Notes under the pieces: model-generated
What the model saw: the letters and a program-made list of their open reading frames with translations, nothing else
Told to the model about the DNA's origin: nothing
Databases searched by the model: none
In this document: one piece after another, positions 1 to 7,494 of the stretch
Layout: each line of letters starts with the position of its first letter
How positions within the stretch are numbered: position 1 is the first letter of the stretch
From: Bacteroidales bacterium UBA1735
GTDB taxonomy: Bacteria > Bacteroidota > Bacteroidia > Bacteroidales > Paludibacteraceae
Length of the DNA stretch: 8,789 bases
Reading direction: 5' to 3'
NCBI GenBank assembly: GCA_002315745.1
Contig: DCID01000042.1
Location: forward strand, 41,189-49,977
Position numbers and translations under genes: made by a program

Positions 1-1279
1 GATCCTTGCGGTCGATGATCTTCTTCGCCGACTTAACGGTCTTCACCATTCCGCGCTCAATGAGTTTGCGGATGATGAATGGTTTATACAATTCGGCTGC
101 CATATCCTTAGGCAGACCGCACTCGTGCATCTTCAACTCTGGACCAACCACAATGACGGAACGAGCAGAATAGTCCACACGCTTACCGAGCAAGTTCTGA
201 CGGAAACGACCCTGTTTACCCTTCAGGGAGTCTGAGAGGGACTTCAAAGGACGATTGGTCTCGGACTTGATAGCGGTGGTCTTGCGGGAGTTATCGAATA
301 AACTATCTACTGCCTCTTGAAGCATACGTTTCTCATTACGCAAGATCACATCTGGCGCCTTGATTTCCATCAGACGTTTGAGACGGTTATTACGAATGAT
401 AACACGACGATAAAGGTCGTTGAGGTCAGAGGTAGCAAAACGTCCACCATCCAGAGGTACCAACGGACGCAGTTCAGGAGGAGTAACAGGTATAACTTGC
501 AGCACCATCCATTCTGGGCGGTTTTTGCCATTCGATGCACGGAAGTTCTCCACGACGTTCAAGCGTTTGAGCGCTTCTTGTTTGCGCTGCATCGAACCAT
601 CTTGATCGGCCTGTGCGCGTAACTCATAACTGAGCGCGTCCAAGTCAATCTTAGCGAGCATCTCGTAGATAGCCTCTGCACCCATCTTAGCGATGAACTT
701 ATTCTCATCGGTGTCTTCTAAGTTCTGATTGCCTTCTGGCAAACGAGCCAACAGCTCTTCGTATTCGTCCTCCTCAATGAGGGCTCCTGCTTCGATGACT
801 TGGTCGCCAATAGATTGGCCATCCAAGGCACCTGCTTGCATAATGATATATTTCTCATAATAGATGATAGCTTCCAGTTTCTTGGTAGGAATACCTAGAA
901 GAGCTGCCATCTTACTAGGAAGTGAACGGAGATACCAGATGTGAGCGACAGGCACAGCCAAACGGATGTGACCCATACGTTCACGACGTACTTTCTTCTC
1001 AGTTACTTCAACACCGCAACGCTCGCACACGATACCTTTATAACGGATACGTTTATACTTACCGCAGTGGCACTCATAATCCTTAGTAGGACCAAAAATG
1101 CGCTCGCAGAATAAACCATCGCGTTCTGGTTTATAGGTACGATAGTTGATCGTTTCTGGTTTGAGCACTTCGCCAGAGCTTAGTGCCATGATCTCGTCTG
1201 GGGAAGCCAGACCGATGGTGATCTTAGAAAAACCAGTTTTCTTTGTTGCTTGATTATTATCTTTATTATTGTATGCCAT
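1..1279 (-). CDS. rpoC: DNA-directed RNA polymerase subunit beta', N-terminal part (3' end outside window)
   Basis: RpoC is the beta' subunit, which holds the catalytic magnesium and most of the clamp. The first 426 codons are present and the frame is open through base 1. After a short N/K-rich tail, family similarity starts at KITIGLASPDEI (19-30). GEVLKPETINYRTYKPERDG (36-55) follows, then the zinc ribbon with C70, C72, C85 and C88 (CHCGKYKRIRYKGIVCERC). Further along come KKVRRERMGHIRLAVPVAHI (95-114), the lid and rudder region with PVTPPELRPLVPLDGGRFA (264-282), LYRRVIIRNNRLKRL (289-303), and the switch-2 region from about 345, with GKQGRFRQNLLGKRVDYSAR (354-373). The NADFDGD catalytic loop lies beyond the edge. 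The start is fixed by a perfect SD sequence 12 bp after rpoB, and co-translation with rpoB is likely. Confidence 0.98.
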   Translation of the reverse strand, partial: MAYNNKDNNQATKKTGFSKITIGLASPDEIMALSSGEVLKPETINYRTYKPERDGLFCERIFGPTKDYECHCGKYKRIRYKGIVCERCGVEVTEKKVRRERMGHIRLAVPVAHIWYLRSLPSKMAALLGIPTKKLEAIIYYEKYIIMQAGALDGQSIGDQVIEAGALIEEDEYEELLARLPEGNQNLEDTDENKFIAKMGAEAIYEMLAKIDLDALSYELRAQADQDGSMQRKQEALKRLNVVENFRASNGKNRPEWMVLQVIPVTPPELRPLVPLDGGRFATSDLNDLYRRVIIRNNRLKRLMEIKAPDVILRNEKRMLQEAVDSLFDNSRKTTAIKSETNRPLKSLSDSLKGKQGRFRQNLLGKRVDYSARSVIVVGPELKMHECGLPKDMAAELYKPFIIRKLIERGMVKTVKSAKKIIDRKD

Positions 1280-1285
1280 AATTGT

Positions 1286-1294
1286 ACCTCCTTA
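1286..1294 (-). promoter_or_regulatory. Perfect Shine-Dalgarno sequence for rpoC, overlapping the rpoB stop
   Basis: Read on the minus strand, the rpoB stop TAA runs straight into GGAGGT, giving TAAGGAGGT. This is a nine-base match to the complement of the 16S rRNA 3' end. Seven bases (1280-1286) separate GGAGG from the rpoC ATG at 1277-1279, an optimal spacing. It fixes the rpoC start. None of the other gene starts in the window (secE, nusG, rplK, rplA, rplJ, rplL, rpoB) has such a site. Confidence 0.85.
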
Positions 1295-4200
1295 TTCCAT
1301 TGTGATTGACAGAGCCAGACCCTGCAATTCGTGTAACAATACATTGAGAGACTCAGGAAGACCTGGAGTTGGGAAGGGTTCACCCTTAACGATAGCCTCG
1401 TACGTACGAGCACGACCAGTGACATCATCCGACTTAACGGTGAGGATCTCTTGGAGCACGTGAGCAGCACCGTGTGCTTCCAGTGCCCAAACCTCCATCT
1501 CACCGAAACGTTGACCACCGAACTGAGCCTTACCACCCAAAGGTTGTTGGGTAATTAAGCTGTACGGGCCAATCGAACGAGCGTGCATCTTATCGTCCAC
1601 CATGTGACCTAACTTCATGAAGTAAGTCACACCGACGGTAGCCATCTGGTCAAATGGTTCGCCAGTACCACCATCGTAGAGTTGGGTCTTACCAGCACGT
1701 GGTAGACCAGCCTTATCTGTCCATTCGTTGAGGCTATCTAATGTGCAGCCATCAAAGATAGGTGTAGCAAACTTAACACCTAACTCCTTACCTGCCCAAC
1801 CTAATACAGCCTCGAATATCTGACCGATGTTCATACGAGAAGGCACACCCAGCGGGTTGAGAACGATATCAACAGGAGTACCATCTGCCAAGAATGGCAT
1901 ATCTTCGACACGCACGATCTTAGATACGATACCCTTGTTTCCGTGACGACCTGCCATCTTATCACCTACGCGGATTTTACGACGCTTAGCCACAAACACT
2001 TTTGCCATCTGCAACGTACCGCTTGGCAGCTCATCACCGATGGTGAGGTTATATTTCTCACGTTTGAGATTAGCATCATACTCCTTATACTTATTAATAT
2101 AGTTGATGATGCAACGACTTACCAACTCGTTTTTATGTTCATTCTCTGTCCAATGCTCCAACATGATGGACATGAAGTCAATTTGATTGAGACGCTCTTT
2201 GGTGAAAGTCTGACCTTGTGCGATAATCTCAGTGCCGAGGATATCGTTCACACCAGCACATACATGACCTTTGAGCAGGGTGGAGAGTTTGTTAATCAAT
2301 TCGGTACGTAAAGCCGATACTTGTTCGTTGAACTTGACATCCATCTTGTTCAACTTCTCTTTCTCTTCCAATTTCTGCTTACGATCTTTAGCCACTTTCT
2401 TATACAAGCGCTTGTCGATGATGATACCATCCAACGAAGGTGTAGCTTTGAGAGAAGCATCTTTCACATCACCGGCTTTGTCACCGAAGATGGCCTTGAG
2501 CAGTTTCTCTTCTGGACTAGGATCGGTTTCACCCTTAGGAGTGATTTTACCAATGAGGATATCACCAGGACCTACATGGGCACCAATACGAATGATACCA
2601 TTCTCGTCCAAGTCTTTGGTGGCTTCTTCGCTGATGTTAGGAATATCGGAGGTGAACTCCTCTGCACCACGCTTTGTCTCACGTACTTCGAGCAACTGCT
2701 CTACTACGTGAACAGAGGTAAAGAGGTCTTCACGTACGATACGCTCAGACAGAACGATAGCATCCTCGTAGTTGTAACCTTTCCAAGGAATGTAGGCAAC
2801 TTTGAGGTTCTTACCTAATGCCAATTCACCATTCTCTGTGGCGAAGCCTTCGGTCAAGATTTGACCAGCCTCTACACGATCACCTTTACGTACGATAGGA
2901 CGTAAGTCGATGGTGGTGTTTTGGTTCGTCTTTTGGAACTTAGGTAGGATATATTCTTTCTCGGCGGGTTCGAAGCTAATGAACTCCTCCTCGTCGGTAC
3001 GATCATATTTAATACGGATGGATTTAGCATCCACATAGGTCACTTCGCCAGCACCCTCTGCTTCAACTTGGGTGCGGCTGTCTTGGATCAATTGACCCTC
3101 AATACCAGTACCTACGATAGGAGCTTCTGGACGGAGCAAGGGCACACCTTGACGCATCATGTTCGATCCCATCAACGCACGGTTAGCATCGTCGTGCTCT
3201 AAGAATGGAATAAGGGCGGCGGCAATAGAGGCAATCTGTGAAGGTGATACGTCCATGAGGTCGATTTGACTCGGGGCTACAACCGGGAACTCAGCCTCAA
3301 AACGTGCCTTAACTTTATTGCGAATAAACTTACCATCCTTATCCAGAGGTGCATTACCTTGTGCTACGGTCTTGTCCTCTTCGTCCTCCGCGGTCATATA
3401 TATCACATCCTCGTTCTTGAGGTTAACCACGCCATTCTCCGCTTTACGATAAGGAGTCTCAATGAAACCAAGATCGTTGATTTTAGCGTAGATACACAGA
3501 GACGAGATCAGACCGATGTTTGGTCCTTCAGGGGTCTCAATTGGGCAGAGACGACCATAGTGTGTATAGTGTACGTCACGTACTTCGAATCCGGCACGGT
3601 CACGGCTCAAGCCACCAGGGCCAAGGGCAGAGAGACGACGCTTGTGTGTAATCTCAGCCAATGGGTTCTGCTGATCCATGAACTGACTCAGTGCGTTGGT
3701 ACCAAAGTAGGTGTTGATCACACCCGAGATAGCCTTGGCATTGACTAAGTCGGTTGGGTTGAACACCTCATTATCACGTACGTTCATGCGCTCACGAATA
3801 GTGCGAGACATACGTGCTAAACCAATACCGAACTGGTTATACAATTGCTCACCGACGGTACGAACACGACGGTTAGAGAGGTGGTCAATATCGTCCACTT
3901 CAGCGTTGGAGTTGATGAGAGATACCAAGTACTTAATGATCTCAATGATATCCTCCTTAGTCAGAACACGAATATCCTCCGCAATAGACATATTGAGTTT
4001 GCGGTTGATACGATAACGTCCTACTTCACCTAAGTCATAACGCTTCTGAGAGAAGAAGAGGTTCTGAATCATTTCGCGTGCAGTAGCATCATCAGCCGGC
4101 TCTGCATTACGCAGTTGGCGGTAAATATAGAGCACTGCCTCTTTCTCCGAACGAGCAGGGTCTTTCTGTAAGGTGTTGAAGATAATGGAGTAATCGGACT

Positions 4201-5104
4201 CGTTACCTTCCTCTTTGTGTAGAAGGATGGTCTTAGTCTTAGACTCCACAATACGGTCGCATAACTCTTGGGTAAGAACGGTCTCACGCTCGATGATCAC
4301 TTCGTTACGCTCGATGGAAACAACCTCACCGGTATCTTCATCGACGAAATCTTCGGACCATGATTTGAGCACATTACCTGCTAAAGTGCGGCCAATCATA
4401 TTGTTAATAGTCTCCTTGTTAACCTTTATCTCTTCTGCTAATCCGAAGCAGTCTAAGATATCTTTATCCGACTCAAAACCGATGGCACGGAGTAGGGTGG
4501 TTACAGGGAGTTTCTTTTTACGGTCAATGTAAGCGTACATGACTTTGTTGATATCCGTAGCGAATTCAATCCATGAGCCACGGAATGGAATGATACGTGC
4601 CGAATAGAGCTTTGTACCATTAGAGTGCATCGATGTGCCGAAGAATACACCAGGAGAACGGTGTAATTGGCTCACAATGACACGCTCAGCACCGTTGATA
4701 ACGAAGGTGCCTTTGGGAGTCATGTATGGGATAGAACCGAGGAAAACGTCTTGGATAACCGTATCAAAGTCTTCATGCTCTGCGTCATTGCAGTACAATT
4801 TGAGTTTAGCTTTGAGTGGAACACTATAGGTCAATCCGCGAACGAGACATTCCTCGATCGAATATTTAGGTTGCTCAACAGAATAATCGAGAAACTCTAA
4901 AACGAAATTATTACGAGTATCCGTGACAGGGAAGTTCTCTGCGAATACTTTGAATAAACCTTCTTTGCGACGTTGTTCAGGCGTAGAATCCGTTTGAACA
5001 AACTCACGGAAGGATTTTAATTGAATGTCCAGAAAGTCAGGATATGGCATCTGCTGCTGCATTGCCGAAAAATTAACTCGCTGGTTTGATTTTTTTGTAG
5101 CCAT
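1292..5104 (-). CDS. rpoB: DNA-directed RNA polymerase subunit beta
   Basis: RpoB is the beta subunit of RNA polymerase; it forms one side of the cleft and contributes to the active centre. It is 1270 residues, the usual Bacteroidales length and somewhat shorter than the 1342 of E. coli. In order: N-terminal lobe and protrusion (VNGAE-type INGAERVIVSQLHRSPGV, 136-153); lobe with FVDEDTGEVVSIERNEVI (253-270); the rifampicin pocket at about 468-494, with D477, H487 and S492 at the positions of E. coli D516, H526 and S531, all in the sensitive form; PIETPEGPNIGLISS (521-535); WKGYNYEDAIVLSE (774-787); a charged lineage-specific segment (about 902-945); GDKMAGRHGNKGIVSK (1047-1062) with the two active-site lysines; and the C-terminal clamp part from PYSLITQQPLGGKAQFGGQR (1180-1199) onward. 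The start (5102-5104) lies in A-rich sequence without an SD sequence. rpoC follows after 12 bp. Confidence 0.99.
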   Translation of the reverse strand: MATKKSNQRVNFSAMQQQMPYPDFLDIQLKSFREFVQTDSTPEQRRKEGLFKVFAENFPVTDTRNNFVLEFLDYSVEQPKYSIEECLVRGLTYSVPLKAKLKLYCNDAEHEDFDTVIQDVFLGSIPYMTPKGTFVINGAERVIVSQLHRSPGVFFGTSMHSNGTKLYSARIIPFRGSWIEFATDINKVMYAYIDRKKKLPVTTLLRAIGFESDKDILDCFGLAEEIKVNKETINNMIGRTLAGNVLKSWSEDFVDEDTGEVVSIERNEVIIERETVLTQELCDRIVESKTKTILLHKEEGNESDYSIIFNTLQKDPARSEKEAVLYIYRQLRNAEPADDATAREMIQNLFFSQKRYDLGEVGRYRINRKLNMSIAEDIRVLTKEDIIEIIKYLVSLINSNAEVDDIDHLSNRRVRTVGEQLYNQFGIGLARMSRTIRERMNVRDNEVFNPTDLVNAKAISGVINTYFGTNALSQFMDQQNPLAEITHKRRLSALGPGGLSRDRAGFEVRDVHYTHYGRLCPIETPEGPNIGLISSLCIYAKINDLGFIETPYRKAENGVVNLKNEDVIYMTAEDEEDKTVAQGNAPLDKDGKFIRNKVKARFEAEFPVVAPSQIDLMDVSPSQIASIAAALIPFLEHDDANRALMGSNMMRQGVPLLRPEAPIVGTGIEGQLIQDSRTQVEAEGAGEVTYVDAKSIRIKYDRTDEEEFISFEPAEKEYILPKFQKTNQNTTIDLRPIVRKGDRVEAGQILTEGFATENGELALGKNLKVAYIPWKGYNYEDAIVLSERIVREDLFTSVHVVEQLLEVRETKRGAEEFTSDIPNISEEATKDLDENGIIRIGAHVGPGDILIGKITPKGETDPSPEEKLLKAIFGDKAGDVKDASLKATPSLDGIIIDKRLYKKVAKDRKQKLEEKEKLNKMDVKFNEQVSALRTELINKLSTLLKGHVCAGVNDILGTEIIAQGQTFTKERLNQIDFMSIMLEHWTENEHKNELVSRCIINYINKYKEYDANLKREKYNLTIGDELPSGTLQMAKVFVAKRRKIRVGDKMAGRHGNKGIVSKIVRVEDMPFLADGTPVDIVLNPLGVPSRMNIGQIFEAVLGWAGKELGVKFATPIFDGCTLDSLNEWTDKAGLPRAGKTQLYDGGTGEPFDQMATVGVTYFMKLGHMVDDKMHARSIGPYSLITQQPLGGKAQFGGQRFGEMEVWALEAHGAAHVLQEILTVKSDDVTGRARTYEAIVKGEPFPTPGLPESLNVLLHELQGLALSITME

Positions 5105-5186
5105 TTTTAACTTTAAGGTTTATTAACTAAATAAGCCGTGTTATTACCAATATTTAACACAATTTAACTATTGGTCTTTTTCAGAG

Positions 5187-5222
5187 AAAAAGGTTTAGAC
5201 CCCCGCGTAGGGGATCTAAACC
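5187..5222 (-). terminator. Intrinsic terminator or attenuator between rplL and rpoB
   Basis: TCTAAACC (5215-5222) and GGTTTAGA (5192-5199) form eight pairs. They are continued by GGGG (5210-5213) with CCCC (5200-5203), past one bulged base at 5214, around a 6-nt loop (5204-5209). On the minus strand the stem is followed at once by five T residues (5191-5187). This is a well-formed Rho-independent terminator 25 nt after the rplL stop. Because rpoBC must be expressed and no clear promoter follows, partial termination is the best reading, as known for the rplL-rpoB gap of E. coli. A second hairpin, CTTTTTC/GAAAAAG (5176-5192), overlaps the U-tract. Confidence 0.85.
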
Positions 5223-5247
5223 ATTTACCAGAATAATCTGGTTAGGA

Positions 5248-5628
5248 TTACTTGAGCTCAACGGTTGCGCCAGCCTCTTCAAGAGCTTTCTTGAGAGCCT
5301 CAGCTGCAGCTTTGTCAAGACCTTCCTTAACGGTTGCAGGAGCAGCATCTACGATGTCCTTAGCCTCTTTCAGGCCAAGACCGGTTTGCTCCTTAACAGT
5401 CTTAACTACTTGGAGTTTTTGAGCACCTGCATCTTTGAGAACTACATCGAAAGATGTTTTCTCTTCAGCAGCAGCACCAGCTGCAGCACCTGCAGCAGGA
5501 GCAGCAACTGCAACAGCAGCAGCTGCGGGTTCAATACCATACTCCTCTTTTAATACTTGAGCGAGTTCATTAACTTCCTTAACAGTAAGGTTTACCAATT
5601 GTTCAGCAATAGCTTTTACGTCTGCCAT
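5248..5628 (-). CDS. rplL: 50S ribosomal protein L7/L12
   Basis: L12 is the multi-copy stalk protein that recruits and activates the translation GTPases EF-Tu and EF-G. The protein is 126 residues. The N-terminal dimerisation domain that binds the L10 tail spans 1-33 (LVNLTVKEVNELAQVLKEEY at 11-30). An alanine-rich flexible hinge covers about 34-54. The C-terminal factor-binding domain runs from about 57 to 126, with KTSFDVVL (57-64), KTVKEQTGLGLKEAKDIVD (76-94) and the terminal ALKKALEEAGATVELK. The start at 5626-5628 has an A/T-rich upstream region with no SD sequence. A strong hairpin with a U-tract begins 25 nt after the stop, which would limit read-through into rpoB, in keeping with the much greater need for L12. 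Confidence 0.98.
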   Translation of the reverse strand: MADVKAIAEQLVNLTVKEVNELAQVLKEEYGIEPAAAAVAVAAPAAGAAAGAAAEEKTSFDVVLKDAGAQKLQVVKTVKEQTGLGLKEAKDIVDAAPATVKEGLDKAAAEALKKALEEAGATVELK

Positions 5629-5668
5629 AACTATAAAATTTTAAAGGGTTTATTGTTTTCTTTTTAAT

Positions 5669-5706
5669 TTTTCTAGATAGTCTAGATTTTTCCAGATGTT
5701 CTAGAT
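5669..5706 (-). repeat. 19-bp tandem repeat in the rplJ-rplL spacer
   Basis: Two adjacent 19-bp units (5669-5687 and 5688-5706) agree at 16 of 19 positions. Together they place four TCTAGA-like palindromic hexamers at 5672, 5681, 5691 and 5700 (the third is TCCAGA), a spacing of 9-10 bp, roughly one DNA turn. As RNA the hexamers can pair with each other in several registers just after the rplJ stop codons. The repeat may be a simple duplication, an RNA processing or stability element, or a protein site. The sequence does not indicate which. Confidence 0.75.
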
Positions 5707-5713
5707 TGCGCTA

Positions 5714-6238
5714 TTAGGCGCGTTCACCCAGCGTCTTTAAGACGCCATGGATGGTAGTACTGCCACTTTGAAGTGCAGAAACGACGTTCTTTGCAGGCGA
5801 TTGCAACAGTGCAACGATGTCGGCAATAAGTTCGTTCTTGGACTTGATAGCGGAGAGGAACTCGAGGTTCTGTGCACCTACGTAAATAGTCTCTTCTACG
5901 TAAGCGGCTTTGAGCTCGGGTTTGGTAGCATTCTTATCTTTCTTTAAGATGTCCTGAATGAGTTTAGCAGGAGCATTACCGGTGTTGCACAGCATGAGAG
6001 CTGTGTTACCCTTGAGTGCAGCAAACAAGGAAGCATCTACTCCCTTAGCTTCGAGTGCCTTCTGGAGAAGGGTGTTCTTAGCCATAACGAGTTTGATACC
6101 ATTCTTGAAGCACTCGCGACGCAATGCGCTTGTTTTTTCAGCATTCAGACCCTCAATATTGGTCAGATAGAAATGCGAATATTCACCTAATGTGTTTTGG
6201 AGCTCAGTAATGAGCGCGGTTTTATCTTCCTTTTTCAT
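5714..6238 (-). CDS. rplJ: 50S ribosomal protein L10
   Basis: L10 anchors the L12 dimers to the ribosome and binds 23S rRNA beside L11, forming the stalk that recruits translation factors. The protein is 174 residues, normal for the family. The N-terminal rRNA-binding domain is clear: residues 1-65 include HFYLTNIEGLNAEKTSALRR (22-41) and VMAKNTLLQKAL (51-62). A KGNTALMLC segment follows (76-84). The C-terminal part (about 140-174), including LLQSPAKNVVSAL (144-156), leads into the helical tail that carries L12. Translation ends with tandem stops, TAA followed directly by TAG (5716-5711). No SD sequence precedes the start. rplL follows after 85 bp, a spacer that contains a short tandem repeat. 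Confidence 0.97.
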   Translation of the reverse strand: MKKEDKTALITELQNTLGEYSHFYLTNIEGLNAEKTSALRRECFKNGIKLVMAKNTLLQKALEAKGVDASLFAALKGNTALMLCNTGNAPAKLIQDILKKDKNATKPELKAAYVEETIYVGAQNLEFLSAIKSKNELIADIVALLQSPAKNVVSALQSGSTTIHGVLKTLGERA

Positions 6239-6258
6239 TGTCTTAACATTATTGAGGA

Positions 6259-6948
6259 TTAAATAGTCTTAGTATCAATTTTGATTCCCTGACTCATTGT
6301 AGAGCTCAGATAAATACTCTTGATATAGTCACCCTTGCTAACAACCGGTTTGAGTTTGATAATGGTTTGGATAAACTCATTAGCATTCTCCTCAATTGCC
6401 TTAGCGCTGAAGCTAACTTTACCGATAGAAGTGTGAACAATACCAAATTTATCTACTTTGAAGTCGATCTTACCAGCCTTGATCTCTTTTACAGCTTTTG
6501 CCACATCCATGGTAACTGTACCAGATTTTGGATTAGGCATCAAACCACGAGGACCGAGTACGCGACCCAGAGCGCCAATCTTACCCATGTATTGAGGTTG
6601 GGTAATCATGACGTCAAAATCCGTCCAGCCGTTTTTGATCTTCTCTACAAATTCGTCCAAACCAACGAAGTCTGCACCTGCCTCTTTAGCAGCGGCTTCT
6701 TGATCGGAACCAACGAGTGCGAGAACGCGAGTTACTTTACCAGTACCATTAGGCAGTGCTACCACGCCACGAACCATTTGGTTGGCTTTACGTGGATCTA
6801 CGCCTAAACGTACGTCGATATCGACACTTGCATCGAACTTGGTCGTAGTGATCTCTTTTACGAGTGCAGCTGCCTCAGCAACTGTGTAGAGCTTACCTGC
6901 TTCAATCTTTTCAGCAGCAAGCTTTTGATTCTTTGTCAATTTTGCCAT
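6259..6948 (-). CDS. rplA: 50S ribosomal protein L1
   Basis: L1 forms the mobile L1 stalk of the large subunit, which helps release deacylated tRNA from the E site; in many bacteria it also represses the rplK-rplA mRNA. The 229-residue length is typical. The protein has the two-domain L1 order: domain I is made from both termini, and domain II is the middle part (roughly 70-155). The L1 signature lies at 123-141 (KIGALGRVLGPRGLMPNPK). The N-terminus (MAKLTKNQK) is also typical. The stop is at 6259-6261, only 20 bp before the rplJ start. That gap leaves no room for a separate promoter and leader of the E. coli rplJ type, so L11-L1 and L10-L12 output is probably coupled on one mRNA here. Confidence 0.98.
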   Translation of the reverse strand: MAKLTKNQKLAAEKIEAGKLYTVAEAAALVKEITTTKFDASVDIDVRLGVDPRKANQMVRGVVALPNGTGKVTRVLALVGSDQEAAAKEAGADFVGLDEFVEKIKNGWTDFDVMITQPQYMGKIGALGRVLGPRGLMPNPKSGTVTMDVAKAVKEIKAGKIDFKVDKFGIVHTSIGKVSFSAKAIEENANEFIQTIIKLKPVVSKGDYIKSIYLSSTMSQGIKIDTKTI

Positions 6949-6965
6949 AGTGATTGAAGTTTTAA

Positions 6966-7388
6966 TTATTTAACGGTAATACCCATACTACGAGCGGTTC
7001 CTTTAACCATCTTCATAGCGCTCTCTACAGTGAAGCAGTTGAGATCGACCATCTTATCGGTAGCGATTTGACGGCACTGATCCTCGGTGATGTTAGCTAC
7101 TTTCTTACGGTTAGGTTCAGCAGAGCCACCCTTAACCTTAGCAGCCTCCACGAGTTGAACAGCTACAGGAGGAGTCTTGACGATGAAGTCGAAGGACTTA
7201 TCGACGTAAACGGTAATAACTACAGGCAATACTTTACCTGCTTTGTCTTGCGTTCTGGCATTGAACTGTTTACAGAACTCCATAATGTTCACACCCTTCG
7301 AACCCAATGCAGGGCCTACTGGAGGTGCGGGATTGGCTGCGCCACCCTTGATCTGGAGTTTAATAAAACCAGCAATTTCTTTAGCCAT
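6966..7388 (-). CDS. rplK: 50S ribosomal protein L11
   Basis: L11 binds 23S rRNA in the GTPase-associated centre at the base of the L10/L12 stalk. The protein is 140 residues, the usual length. The N-terminal domain carries the proline-rich segment ANPAPPVGPALGSKGVNI (18-35), including the paired prolines at 22-23 of the thiostrepton-site helix. The C-terminal rRNA-binding domain ends with the family signature from about residue 112 to 137, finishing in GTARSMGI. The start at 7386-7388 is preceded by A-rich sequence with no SD sequence. rplA follows after 17 bp, so the two are surely co-transcribed, giving the classical L11-L1 pair. A folded leader lies upstream. Nothing is missing or truncated. 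Confidence 0.98.
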   Translation of the reverse strand: MAKEIAGFIKLQIKGGAANPAPPVGPALGSKGVNIMEFCKQFNARTQDKAGKVLPVVITVYVDKSFDFIVKTPPVAVQLVEAAKVKGGSAEPNRKKVANITEDQCRQIATDKMVDLNCFTVESAMKMVKGTARSMGITVK

Positions 7389-7418
7389 AGTTTAGTGTTT
7401 GTTTTTAATAGTTTTGCA

Positions 7419-7485
7419 ATACGGGCGACCCATCAGGGTCTCTTGCGGTTAATAATGAACTATCGAGTAGTCGAACGACCCGTAA
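7419..7485 (-). promoter_or_regulatory. Candidate structured rplK leader (possible L1 feedback site)
   Basis: In the 106-bp nusG-rplK spacer, TACGGGCG (7420-7427) pairs with CGACCCGTA (7476-7484), with one bulged A at 7478. This encloses two smaller hairpins: GACCC/GGGTC with a 4-nt loop (7427-7440) and CTAT/GTAG (7460-7470). Together they can form a three-way-junction-like RNA ending about 31 nt upstream of the rplK start. In other bacteria L1 represses its own operon by binding the rplK leader, so the location fits. I did not find a convincing match to the known L1 site, so the L1 link is inference. The pairings are seen directly. Confidence 0.4.
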
Positions 7486-7494
7486 CAATGTCTT

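Noticed and set aside
1180..1536. Minus-strand open frame of 118 codons across the rpoB-rpoC junction
   Set aside because: It is out of frame with both genes and composed of their shifted codons; both parents are intact.
3620..3705. Possible rifampicin-resistance changes in RpoB
   Set aside because: The key residues D477, H487 and S492 are the sensitive forms. The differences from E. coli in the pocket are ordinary Bacteroidales ones.
1943..4900. Many plus-strand open frames of 60-165 codons across rpoB (for example 2321-2818 and 3266-3748), and similar ones across rplA, rplK and nusG
   Set aside because: All lie antisense to unmistakable conserved genes, have no family-like sequence, and follow from the codon use of the real genes.
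5450..5535. GCA-rich repetitive stretch resembling a microsatellite
   Set aside because: It encodes the alanine-rich hinge of L12, a normal family feature.
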